Below, one piece after another: positions 15,901 through 24,866 of a DNA stretch of 27,500 nucleotides; positions within the stretch are counted from its first letter, which is position 1, and the number at the start of each line of letters is the position of its first letter. The position numbers and the translations under genes are program-made. Source of the DNA: Symbiodinium natans. Taxonomy: Eukaryota; Sar; Dinophyceae; Suessiales; Symbiodiniaceae. The notes under the pieces are model-generated. The model worked only from the letters and a program-made list of their open reading frames with translations, searched no databases and had not been told where the DNA came from. Location: the NCBI GenBank assembly GCA_905221605.1, contig CAJNDS010001802.1, positions 187,501-215,000 of the forward strand, in the 5' to 3' direction.

Positions 15901-17956
15901 GTTTTGTGGGTTAGGTGGGTGGGGATCTTTTCTGGAGATCGGATGTTGCTTCAAAGAGGCGGCTTCAGACTTCGGGCTTCTTTTTGCATGCTTCGGGGAT
16001 TGAAGGGTCTGAGCCGTAAGGTTGTCCTTAGGGTTTCGTGACTACCGTTGAGGACATCTTGATGACACACCCAAGTCAAAAAAACACCAGCACACAATCT
16101 GCTGCGTAAGAATGCTCGCTCGCACCACTCACCTCACGAAGCGCTTTCTTGTAGCTCTCCAAAATATACCAAAACACTTCCTCCACGTTGGAGCCCCACT
16201 CTTTGCAGCAGCTGCTTGCGCGGCGCAGGCTGTCGCAATCCAAGCACCTGCAATAGAGTCGGCACGACTCTTGCATGCGAAGGGAGCACATCCCTGCAGC
16301 TCAAGCTTTATGAAATAATTTGCGTTAAGCGGATGCACACTGACTTCAGTGACCGAGCGGTTGAGCGGAGACAACCCGTGGCACCAGAGGATTGCATTCA
16401 AGACGTCGAGGGGCAGGGACGGAAGTGACCAGTCCTTCCCCAGAAAACTGAAGCTCTAGTAGCAGAGCTTTCTTGACAGTGGCACCTTCAAGCTACAAGC
16501 CGGCGGCACATCTTCAAAGCAACACAAACAGTATGGCGGTGGCACCTCTGTAGCCTTTCCAGAACCCTCCCTGCAAATTCACTGGTGTGGCATCCGGCGC
16601 AAGGTAGGAAGAGAAGAGGAAGGCCCTTCAACGCCCTTTGGCAAGCAGTCCGGAGCCACATCAGCCTCGACCACGGCATCACCTGGCTCGGGATAAGGGA
16701 CTATGAGCAGTGACTAGCAGCTGACTTTTTGACTTTGAGACGCAGCCAGCTCCATGTCAGCTAACTAAGCGTGCGCTACATCCTACCAAGCAGGACGGCT
16801 CCTCAAGGGAGCAGATACCGAAAAACAGAGACGACCCGTAGGTCCAGACACTGTACGCACCAGTGAGAGCGTCTGAAGGAGAGAAAGCTGTACAAGCCAC
16901 TTACTTCGAAAAGCCTAGAGGCTACTATCGCACTCAACAAGGAGGGAAACCTCGGAGTGCTCAGAACCGGGCTTGCTTCTCGCTGGAATGCCACAACGTC
17001 CAGGAACACAAAGGTTCATGTCTGTGCAGCTCTCTGGTTCGGGCCTTCTTTGCGAGAGTTGCCAGCTTGTGCCGCTACCCTCATCTCCTGGCAATCGAAG
17101 GACAGCCAACCGTGCTGGCTCAACACCTTGCACCCTGCGATCTTCCTAGGGCCCCCCGAGCCCAGTGCCTGTTCGCCAGCCTTCACGATGAGGGCCCGCA
17201 GACGAGCCTGCCGGGCAGAGAAGGGGGAGGGGAGGGACGGACATCACTCAAGGCCACCAACTGACCCGAGGTGTGTGTGAGCCGACCAAACTCCACGACC
17301 GAGGTCTTACGAAACTTTACACCTCCACCAAACCTCAAAAATGCTCAGGCGAGCCCTTGACAGATGACCTCAAAGCTCTGACAGCTGGTGGAAGCCTGTC
17401 ATGGTAATGCAGGACCACGGCTTAAATGCGCTGAGGGATTCGCCGACATTGCCGTATCTGCCACATAGCTTTCACAAAGCCTCACGCCTTATCTCGATGA
17501 AGAACCCTTGCTGCACCCCCGAGATCTAACGCCCAAACAGTGGAAGTCCCTGCCTGCACTTCTTCGAGCTCACGCAGATTCTGCTCAAAGTCGAACCTCT
17601 CAGCTTTGCACCTGCGGATCAAAGCGCATGGCGGGCAGGGCTTCGTCGTTTGGGCTCAGAGTTTAGGTCACGTAGTTGGAGCACGAACCACAGAAGGCCG
17701 TGTTGCTTCGTGTGCGTTGTTTTGGCCTTTTGGGGTCTCGGGGGCGGGGGCGAAATTACATTGGTCTCCTCCTGTATGCCAGACTCTATGCCATTCTGCG
17801 CTAGGCCTGCACTTGTGGCCCCGCACCCTCAACACGATTCGAGCCGCCCTCGGGCTGCTCCCAGCCGACCCCTTAACTTGCAAGAGGGTCTTTCCTCAAA
17901 ATTTCCAGAACCCCGAGACCAAGCAGTTGATCCACTGCTGCCAGAAGGCACCCAAC
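15741..17956 (-). CDS. Unrecognised multi-exon gene with a Cys-rich exon (partial model)
   Basis: Coding-like exons on the minus strand, in order: about 17956-17876, 17611-17554, 17207-17079, 16293-16133, 15774-15741. The second and third join in phase 0, and the fourth and fifth join in phase 0. At least one exon is missing between 17079 and 16293, where the phases do not match. Donors are GC (17554), GT (17079, 16133, the latter a perfect GTGAGT) and GC (15741). The order and common strand suggest one gene, but this is inference. No domain recognised. Confidence 0.4.
16133..16293 (-). CDS. Candidate Cys-rich exon
   Basis: From GCTGCAG to a canonical GAG|GTGAGT donor the 161-base exon encodes MCSLRMQESCRLYCRCLDCD, then SLRRASSCCKEWGSNVEE and VFWYILESYKKALRE. 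Seven cysteines fall in about 28 residues, followed by an aromatic helix. The spacing matches no zinc finger I know. Confidence 0.5.
17079..17207 (-). CDS. Candidate exon, 43 codons
   Basis: It is preceded by a long pyrimidine tract and CCCGGCAG. It reads ARLRALIVKAGEQALGSGGP, then RKIAGCKVLSQHGWLSFDCQ and EMR. A GT donor follows (AGG|GTAGCG). Both ends are phase 0. No family recognised. Confidence 0.5.
17554..17611 (-). CDS. Candidate exon, charged coiled helix
   Basis: Between CCGCAG and a GC donor (CAG|GCAGGG) it encodes CKAERFDFEQNLRELEEVQ, a helix with strong coiled-coil character. It joins the exon at 17207 in phase 0 to continue as ARLRALIVKAGEQ. Confidence 0.5.
17876..17956 (-). CDS. 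Candidate exon, Leu-rich helix
   Basis: After CTGCGCAG the frame reads VGCLLAAVDQLLGLGVLEIL, then RKDPLAS and a stop. It probably ends earlier at a GA or GC donor inside that stretch. The splice end is not resolved. Confidence 0.35.
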
Positions 17957-18091
17957 CTGCGCAGCTATCGCTGGCACCGAGCAAATATTGCTCCAAGTTT
18001 GGTGGCAGAGATTACCCAACCCTGCCTTTAACCCCCTCATACCCTGAAGCCCTGCCAACCACACCCAAACCCAAACCCTTTCCGAAAACAA

Positions 18092-18147
18092 CCCTAAACC
18101 CTTCCTAACCCTAAACCCTAAACCCCAAACCCTAAACCCTAAACCCA
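18092..18147 (-). repeat. CCCTAAA tract
   Basis: Several CCCTAAA units with CCCCAAA and CCTTCC interruptions, G-rich strand on minus. It lies in the roughly 700-base gap between the Apple gene stop (18669) and the next candidate exon (17956). Confidence 0.85.
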
Positions 18148-18668
18148 TTGCCTGTTTTGAGCCCTTGATATCCCTCTTTGAAAGTAGGTTGAAGCCACTT
18201 CAAGACGACCTTAGATGACCATCTTGCCCTTCAGAAACCCTCCGAACAGCAGGCCTGGGACCCTACTTCGCGAATACTCTGACATGTGCTTCCAGTTCCA
18301 TGGCCTTCTGTGGCCCATGCACCCTTGTAGTTTGCCCCAAGCCCTGCTTAAATTCTTGCATAGGCCCGTATGTGACGGCTAGGCCACATACAGGCTTCTG
18401 GTTCTGGAAGCGAAGTCGCCTTGTCAGCATGTCACTGATCTCGGTGGCGATCACGCGCTGCCTGGCAACTCACAACCAGGAAACGCATGGCGACATCCGC
18501 CTACGATGCGAGTAGAGAGTGTGAACTCCCCACGTAGATGTGGCAGCAACATCTGAGCTTACTTCCGAGCTCTTCCTGGATGCCTTCTGTGTGCCGTCCA
18601 ACATACATCAATGATCGGACAGCTAGGCGCAGCATGCGAAGCCTAGGAAGCTCTCACTGACTTGTGTT

Positions 18669-19129
18669 TCATATGTGCTGTTCGAATTGTAAGAGAACTG
18701 ACCCAGCGTCGTCTGGCTGAGTTTGCAGTGTAGGCGTCAATCGGCGCTCAAAACTGTCAGCAAAACTCTTCGGGTACGCCAACCTCTTGCGAAGGGGCAC
18801 TGCAAGGATTAGCGCCGCCGCCATAAGAATGAGCCCAGCCGGGACATAACCTAGATCAGATCGGCTGGGAATTTCCCATGGCTCAAACTCTAGCCCTTGG
18901 CCAGAGTGTGGGGCCATGCAGGCACGGGATCCTGCCACGAAATTCAGCACCGGTTGGAGCTTTGTCGCCGATGCTGGGGAAAGATGGCAGAGCCCAGACA
19001 GGGCAAAGTAGGAAAAAAACTCACAATGCGGTTCCTTTTGGCACCACTCTTGGCAATGTAGCGCAGACTCAACCACTTCAGGCTCAGTCAGCACCGGTTG
19101 GTACGAAGCATGTGCATCATAGCAGTCTC
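18669..19129 (-). CDS. Apple domain 2, membrane helix and cytosolic tail
   Basis: This terminal exon starts after CCAAG and ends at TGA (18669-18671). It holds a full Apple domain with six or more cysteines, a linker (FEPWEIPSRSDLG), one membrane helix and a tail ending LLQFEQHI. Confidence 0.75.
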
Positions 19130-20407
19130 CTTGGATTCTGGATGATGTGGTTTTCCACTCTCTTCTTACCTGCAGGTTTAGGAAGTTTAGGCACCAAGTG
19201 ACATCGTGAGCTGCAAATATGGTAATCAGCTTCGTGTAAAGCGCGTCATGAGTGCCTGCACGGGTGCTTAGATGAATGCCTTCACTGACCAATCCCTGTA
19301 AGGGAAGGGCAAGACCCTACACAGAAGGAGTCGTGGGGCAGCGGAACTTGCATTGAATATGTCGTATGATCATACAGCTGCGCGGCTCCATGGTTCCGTA
19401 GCGGCCAACCCAATTATGCGAACTGAGCCTGTTCAGATCTCAAAAAAACGACAGCATGCTGGCAAAGCCCAGTCTCTATGGCGCTTGGCCAGAAGCCGCG
19501 CGGCTGCACTGATCTGTTCCTCACGGCAGGCCGGAGGTCCAGAGACCCAGCCGTGCTTCCGCCCTGGCCTTGCGATGGGCATGCGGAGGTGGCCCAAAAC
19601 GTGGCATTCCTGCCCGGGCTTCCAGTAGGCAAAGGCAGCGCAGCTGAGAATCCTCCGAAGGTTGGAGAGTTCGACAGTGGTGTGCCATTTTTTGGGCGAT
19701 TTACAGGGTGGAGGGGCTTCAACACTTCAAGGCTAAAGGAGCTTCATTCAGGGCGACATGCCCAGTACACGCGCAGCTCCAACGAGTCATCGCCTCATGA
19801 ACCTCAGTAGTGGGGCTTAAGAGGTGGGTGAAGGTGGAGGTCTCCGATCCAGAAACACTTTCGAAAATAGAATGACCTACCCGCATCGCATCCCGAATCA
19901 CCCCTTTAAGGAGAGCTGTTCCGGCTACCGTTGAGGCACGCGAAGGTTCTGAATTAAAAAAGCCACGACTTCACGTGTGAATCTAGCCGAACCCAGATTT
20001 GTAAAGAAGGGAATTTTCCAAGCGACTGCAAACATGATCTGTTCCTCAACAGGGGTCTCGGCAGAGCTGCATGCCACTCACTTTGTGGGGATGCAGCGTG
20101 TCACAGCTCATGGGAATCCCTTGCTGCGCGTTGTGATAATTTTTGGCATTCTGGTACTTCACGGCATGCGATGCATATAGCCGGAAGGCAGCCTCAAGAC
20201 ATGCTGCTGGAAGCGAAGCCTCCGAACCCCAAACCGCCACCCCACCCCCACCCCCACCCCTAAAAACCCTCCACCCCAAAAACAGAAAAAACAAAATAAT
20301 GTGACAAAACAAACACCCCTCACCCCGCCATTCCCTGTGGCAGCACGCTCTCCTGGAGCAGCGGGCTTGGCAGGCCGAGACGTTGTCTTCGAGAGACGGG
20401 GCCTGGC
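18669..20407 (-). CDS. PAN/Apple-domain type I membrane protein (three exons seen, 5' end missing)
   Basis: Model: 20407-20353, 19652-19525, 19129-18669, all in consistent phase (213 residues plus stop). The first two exons make one Apple domain: APSLEDNVSACQARCS, then ILSCAAFAYWKPGQECHV, ending GPPAC. The third exon carries a second Apple domain with DCYDAHASYQPV, ALHCQEWCQ, CEFFSYF, GLCHLSPAS and ending AGSRAC. It then has a membrane helix (YVPAGLILMAAALILAVPL, about 18796-18852), a basic stop-transfer sequence RKR, and a 40-residue cytosolic tail. Known of the family: Apple/PAN modules bind proteins or carbohydrates outside the cell. Introns: 20352-19653 (GA-AG) and 19524-19130 (GT-AG). 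The signal peptide and the start of the first domain must lie upstream, beyond the telomere-like tract at 20426. Confidence 0.75.
19525..19652 (-). CDS. Apple domain 1, second half
   Basis: The 128-base exon reads ILSCAAFAYWKPGQECHV, then GHLRMPIARPGRKHGWVSG and PPAC. The C.AFAYWKPG.ECHV core and the closing SGPPAC fit the end of an Apple domain. The donor is C|GTGAGG, giving phase 1 with the third exon. A GA donor six bases later is possible. Confidence 0.65.
20353..20407 (-). CDS. Apple domain 1, first half
   Basis: A 55-base exon after GTTAGCAG encodes QAPSLEDNVSACQARCS, the LED.V.ACQARC motif of dinoflagellate Apple domains. The donor is GA (AG|GAGAGC); the partner exon starts GATTCT. 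A telomere-like tract begins less than 20 bases upstream of the acceptor, inside the preceding intron. Confidence 0.65.
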
Positions 20408-20425
20408 CTGCTAACCTCGACATGG

Positions 20426-20549
20426 GGGTTCAGGGTTTAGGGTTTAGGGGTTTAAAAGTTTTAGGGTTTAGGTAGGGTTTAGGTAGGGTTTAGGGTTTAG
20501 GGTTTAGGGTTTAGGGTTTAGGGTTTAGGGTTTAGGGTTTTTTTTTTTA
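20426..20549 (+). repeat. TTTAGGG tract inside the Apple-gene intron
   Basis: TTTAGGG units with TTTAGGTAGGG and TTTAAAAG variants, ending in a run of about 11 T. It lies just upstream (in gene direction) of the splice acceptor at 20408. Confidence 0.92.
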
Positions 20550-20654
20550 ACAACCCTTCACTCCTTTTCGGGCGAGCTTACAGCTAGGGTAGGTTACGAA
20601 ACCGGAAAGCAATGCCCCTCAGTACTCCCTGTGCATGATCATGTCACGCGCCCA

Positions 20655-20707
20655 CGTTTAGGGTTTAGGGTTTAGGGTTTAGGGTTTAGGGTTTAGGGCT
20701 TAGGGGG
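20655..20707 (+). repeat. Second TTTAGGG tract
   Basis: About seven TTTAGGG units ending TTAGGGGGG, same orientation as the tract 106 bases to the left. The spacer is unique sequence. Confidence 0.92.
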
Positions 20708-21495
20708 GCTCTTGGCCTTGAACACGACCCCTTGCCATCACCGAAAGACAAGGAGCCCGCTTCTGAAATCCACATCTGCAGTGTCCGTGCTGCAGAGTAG
20801 TGTCTCTGACTCGTTGTGCAGGTTTATGGGCGTTGCCGGAATCTGGCATGCGGAGTCAGAGGGTATAGTCACGCTTTGACAACAGAACAAGGCGTGTTGT
20901 GATGAATTGCACAGGCGGCATCCGACTGCAAAAACATGTGTGAGAGATATGCTTCAGAGATGAGTTTTTTCGAGCCTACGTTGAAACGCGGGCTGGATTC
21001 CTGTGTACAACTGGGGGCCTACTCATGCTGGAGCACAAGCTCCCGCATCATGAACCTAGCTGCAATCGGGGCCAGCCTCGGATAGCTCCGACAGTTCCAG
21101 CATGACTGCATCCGCAGCTGAAGCATTGTGCACATCGCGGGAGATCTGCATTCTCCTGCGGACACGGACATGAACAGAAAGGTTGCTTCTGGAAACCCAG
21201 CAGTTTTGTGCTCTTCGTCAGTTCTTCGTTATGCTGGAGGATGTCTCTCTTATGCTGGCAATAGTTGGCAATAGTTTTCTTTCTGTCGGGGTTCGCGTGT
21301 TTGGTTGTCGCGGAATGGGGTGTGGGGAGTGCGTTGCATTGTGGTGTGCTTAAAACGGGAAACCACAGGGGTGGAGGATGGAAAAATCTGCCACACTGAC
21401 CCACGCCTGTATCAACACGTGCCAAGACTGCTAAGACCCGAATAACCCTAGAACGTAGGGTGCCCTACCCATCCCAGCCATGTTGACGGCAAGTA
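20708..21495. other. Spacer between C-x24-C gene and Apple gene
   Basis: 5' exons of the Apple gene (signal peptide, start of domain 1) should lie here if not beyond. None identified. Contains a small tandem repeat, GGCAATAGTT twice, near 21255. Confidence 0.5.
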
Positions 21496-22695
21496 TCACA
21501 GGCCTGGCCTAACGATGTCTTCCGCATACGTGCGAAACTCCAACGTGTCAAGGCTGTCTCTCTCTTGCAGCCAGTCCGCGCTGTCATCCGAGAGGTTGTA
21601 TCCGAAACGCAGAAAAGCCTCCTCCAAGCGCTGCAGATCCATCAGGCTCGTGCTGGAATTCTCTGGACTCAGTCTCCGTCGGACAATGTTGAAAGGCGCA
21701 GCCTTCAGGACGAGCCGTGCTTCCTCTTCGGCTGCTGCTGCGGCGTTCTTTGCCTCTGCTGCTCGGATCAGCCGGTTCTTCCTCCCCACTTCACAACTGG
21801 CCCAGGTCGCTGCACCGCCGGCAGAGGTCGTAGTGAGCCCAGCTGCAATCGCAGTCACACCCGCCAAGCAGATCGCATCGCGTTCTTTCTCTGGCGAGCA
21901 ATGATTCACTGCCAAGGCCAAGAAAAAGACAAGCTTCTCAAACGCGGTCAGCACGATGGATACATCAACAACGCAAGCCGCCGTGCTCAGCTTTTCCGTG
22001 AATCTTGTTGCTCGGTTAATGGGGCAAGACCTTCCCATGGCATCAAGGGCAAGCCCTAAGGATGCGATCGAACGCGTCGCATCCACCGCATCGAAAACGC
22101 ACTGGGCTATGTCTACCTGCCGCGCCTTGGGCAAATGCATCGTGAAGTCAGCCAAACGCCTGCCGGGCTCAATTTGCTTCGGAAGCTCGGGTGCTCCTTT
22201 ATCACAAGCTGCCGAGAGAATGACACCTCCATTGACCAGCAGTGACCAAGGTATCAACAAAGTCTCCACTGAAGCAGCACAAGCTTCTGCTACAGTGGCT
22301 GTCCGGGAACAGGTCGATGAAAGGACGGTCAAGGATCGAGCGATCTGTGCTAAAGATGCAAAGATGGCAGTGGTGCTCAGCAAACAAACCTTCTCTGGAA
22401 CGGTTGCCTCGTCCCCTGGCTTGTATGACTTCGACGCCTCTGCAGATTTAGGGCACAGCTCCACGATGTTCTTGATCTGGAAGCTAATCCGTGCCAAGTT
22501 GCTCACAAGCCCGACAGCACCAAAGGAGCACGTGGCCTGTTTGAACTTTTTCCTGTCTTGCACGTTCATTCTTGCGACATATTCGGGTGGCCGCTCTGCT
22601 GTTCCAAGCAGGTACGGCAAGACATCTGTGTCATGTGCCGAGATCACAGCATGCGTGCTCAGCACACCAAGCCACCACGCAGAAGACACAAACAT
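21496..22695 (-). CDS. Six-module C-x24-C repeat protein, secreted or membrane (399 aa)
   Basis: A single open frame ends at TAA-free C-terminus ...IVRPGL and a stop at 21496. I chose the ATG at 22693-22695 because it starts a signal-peptide-like stretch (MFVSSAWWLGVLSTHAVISA). The frame is open further upstream to about 22812 but has no ATG there. The mature part contains exactly twelve cysteines in six pairs, each spaced C-x24-C, from about 22530 to 21793. Each 24-residue interior is hydrophobic and Ala/Leu/Val-rich, as for a helical hairpin or membrane-associated helix. After the last pair come an Ala/Glu-rich charged helix and a tail with RRRLSPE and W/D/E-rich segments. I do not recognise a named domain; the single-exon form suggests a retrogene-like copy. 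Function unknown. Confidence 0.75.
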   Translation of the reverse strand: MFVSSAWWLGVLSTHAVISAHDTDVLPYLLGTAERPPEYVARMNVQDRKKFKQATCSFGAVGLVSNLARISFQIKNIVELCPKSAEASKSYKPGDEATVPEKVCLLSTTAIFASLAQIARSLTVLSSTCSRTATVAEACAASVETLLIPWSLLVNGGVILSAACDKGAPELPKQIEPGRRLADFTMHLPKARQVDIAQCVFDAVDATRSIASLGLALDAMGRSCPINRATRFTEKLSTAACVVDVSIVLTAFEKLVFFLALAVNHCSPEKERDAICLAGVTAIAAGLTTTSAGGAATWASCEVGRKNRLIRAAEAKNAAAAAEEEARLVLKAAPFNIVRRRLSPENSSTSLMDLQRLEEAFLRFGYNLSDDSADWLQERDSLDTLEFRTYAEDIVRPGL

Positions 22696-22739
22696 GAGGC
22701 CAAGCAAGGCGCCGGGGCTATGCACGGCTTTCACTCCAT

Positions 22740-22761
22740 CTTTCCGATCTTTTCCGATCTT
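22740..22761. repeat. 10-bp tandem duplication in the 5' end of the C-x24-C gene
   Basis: TTTCCGATCT occurs twice in direct tandem. It sits where an upstream open frame (from 22912) and the main frame overlap but differ by one base. Confidence 0.9.
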
Positions 22762-23225
22762 CCGAGCTCTGAGCCATGGAGACAATTTGACCAGCGAGTT
22801 CAGAAGGCATGTTCATCAGCCAAATGAAAACAACGCCAAAGCTGACCCCAAGAGAGCTCAGGGAACTCCGCCTGGGAGGGCCAGTGCTCTCCAGCACCTC
22901 CAGAATCCACAAGGGCCGAGGGCTTGGGCGGTTTCGAGTTGACCTGACGAGTTGACCTGCTGTTTGTGATGACTCCCAAAGATGAAAGCATCAGCACGGA
23001 AATTATGACGTCAAGATGTGGTCCCGAAGATCCCGGAAGATTCCGCAACCTTCATGAAACCCATACGAGCACAAACGATCTCTACCTACGACTGCGAGCC
23101 TCGCCATCCGCGTCGCTCGGAGTGTCTGGGACGGGGCTGGGGACCTCGCAGGCTAAGGTCCTAAAGCGGCAAGGCGCTTGCCAAGTCTACCCACGTCCAC
23201 ATTTTCACACCCCCTGAAGCTCAGA

Positions 23226-23301
23226 CACGGCCTTTAGTGTGTTCAGCTCTTTCATGCAAAGCCCCCGACGCAAAAAAGAGCTGAACACACTAAAGGCCGT
23301 G
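23226..23301. repeat. Perfect 27-bp inverted repeat with 22-base loop
   Basis: Arms 23226-23252 and 23275-23301 are exact reverse complements (beginning CACGGCCTTTAGTGTG). The loop contains AAAGCCCCCG at 23258-23267, and the same ten bases recur directly after the right arm at 23308-23317. A transcript of either strand would fold into a 76-base hairpin. Confidence 0.95.
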
Positions 23302-23479
23302 CAGCCTAAAGCCCCCGGACCACTACAATCAAAGTCTGGCGAATCTGGCGCTCAAAAATGACAAAAAATCGGGGTTTTTCAATGGTGGTTTTGGATGGTT
23401 TTGGGGGAACTGGTCCCCAAAACCGTCGCGCTTCAAACACTCAAGTCTCTACGCCCCACACGCCCAAACCCAGCTTTTA

Positions 23480-23573
23480 AATCCCAGAACTCCAAGCTGA
23501 CCCGCCCGAGAAAGTCCGCCTCTTCCTTGGGCGATGCCGTGGACTCCGAGGCGACAGCCGGAGGCGAGAAGAC
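23480..23573 (-). CDS. Candidate exon
   Basis: After CTGGAG the frame reads VFSPPAVASESTASPKEEAD, then FLGRVSLEFWDLKAGF. Disordered, then a helix-like segment. Ends not resolved. It could be the 3' part of the right-edge gene. Confidence 0.3.
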
Positions 23574-23847
23574 CTCCAGGGGAGAGAGGACAGCAGATCT
23601 CATTCTTCATCTATCTAGGGGGGGGGGTTCCCGAAATTGGGGGGAAACAATAGGGGTCCTTGTTCTACGGGGATCCTACTCTTTGGGGGATCTATAATCA
23701 GCGGATAAGCAGAACTTGGGGGCGAAGGCCTGGGACGAAAGCTAGTTAAGGTACCCCCACGGAAGAGCTTCCTTCAACAGGGCATCCACTACGTATCAGG
23801 ACAAGCCTACGCCAAGGCATGAGGCCGTCACCTTTTTCCCGCGCGCT

Positions 23848-24002
23848 CCGTTTGGAGTTCCGAATGAAATGAAAAAGAGGCGTTCTTTTAGAGATAAATT
23901 AGAACGCAAAAGAACGTGTTGACAGGGAGTTCTTTTGGAGCTCCGATGATCATCGCAAAAGAAGGCGTCGACAGGGAGTTCTTTTGGAGCTCCGATGATC
24001 AT
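23848..24002. repeat. 49-bp minisatellite, two good and about two decayed copies
   Basis: Units 23905-23953 and 23954-24002 match at 46 of 49 positions. Decayed relatives precede them from about 23848. Each unit holds two palindromes, GGAGCTCC and GATGATCATC (the second broken in the last copy). 49 is not a multiple of three, and the frame across it is not coding. Confidence 0.9.
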
Positions 24003-24182
24003 TTCGGCATCGCCGCTTCAGCTAGTTCTCGCAAGCTCGGTGGCAGCTGAGGCATAGCTGGAGGCGCCAAGTTCAGTACCGTTCGTTTATATGGAAATTC
24101 GAAATCAGTCGTGGCAGACATCAACTTCGAGAGCTGCTCGTTGAAGTCTTGGCTCAGTGTGCAGGGGCCAAAAAACTCCGAA

Positions 24183-24228
24183 CAGGTTTTAAATGCTGGT
24201 CCAAGCAGGTTTTAAATGCTGGTCCAAG
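24183..24228. repeat. Exact 23-bp tandem duplication
   Basis: Two identical copies of a unit starting CAGGTTTTAAATGCTGG, plus CAG of a third. Confidence 0.97.
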
Positions 24229-24399
24229 CAGCTGCTGCCCGTGAACCATGGCGAAGCCGCGGCAGCAGGCCCACTGCATGTCATCGTGCATGCAACAAGC
24301 ACGTTGAGAAGGTAGTCTTTGGCCGGCACCAGAAGCGTAGGGCTGTTCGGGAGAGGAGCCGCTGGCCAACACCAGCACGTTGCAAGTCGAACTTTGTGA

Positions 24400-24690
24400 G
24401 CTGCCTTTTCCCAATGCAGCAGAGACGTGCGATCTAGCACAGGAGTCCACTGGCAGAGCTTGCAGTTGAGAAACGCGGCGTTTTGCAGAAGAGTTCGAGC
24501 GCCGTGCCGTGTCGCCTCGGACGCTGGCACAAAACCGCGTCGAAAACGAACAATCAGCGCTTCCAGGAAGTCCAGGAACTCGCCTGCAACATCATTCGTA
24601 GGCGAGGCATTCTGTTGGCGAGCAGCGGCAGCGGAGGGCAGGTCGAGGCTGTGGTGTTTTGCAAAGTCCCACACCAGACCATGATATCTG
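24400..24690 (-). CDS. Candidate exon(s) within a long open frame
   Basis: The minus-strand frame open from 24722 to 24189 contains coding-like sequence: ARYHGLVWDFAKHHSLDLPS, then EFLDFLEALIVRFRRGFVPA and LNCKLCQWTPVLDRTSLLHW. Codon third positions are G/C-rich. An internal acceptor (TTGCAG|GC, near 24592) suggests it may be two exons. No family recognised. The last part of the frame, over a 23-bp duplication, is probably non-coding. Confidence 0.4.
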
Positions 24691-24828
24691 GCCTCGCTGA
24701 CAGTAGACGGGATGCGCCGCAAGGCAGCAGTGCCGTCATGGTACTAGACCCAAATCAACATCAAGGCTTCTGAGTCTTTTCTTGGGGGACTTGGGAAGTT
24801 TTCAAGGGCCTGGGATCCACAGAAAACA

Positions 24829-24866
24829 GCGTTCATTTGCAGCCAATATACGAAAGAAATGAACGC
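24829..24866. repeat. 10-bp inverted repeat
   Basis: GCGTTCATTT (24829-24838) and AAATGAACGC (24857-24866) around an 18-base loop. No gene nearby; possibly chance. Confidence 0.6.

Noticed and set aside
22740-22761. TTCCGATCT twice, like the end of a sequencing adapter
   Set aside because: Only nine bases match, the flanks do not match an adapter, and the sequence continues an open frame on both sides.
23796-24002. 68-aa minus-strand frame
   Set aside because: It runs through a 49-bp minisatellite whose unit is not a multiple of three, so the frame is not maintained between copies.
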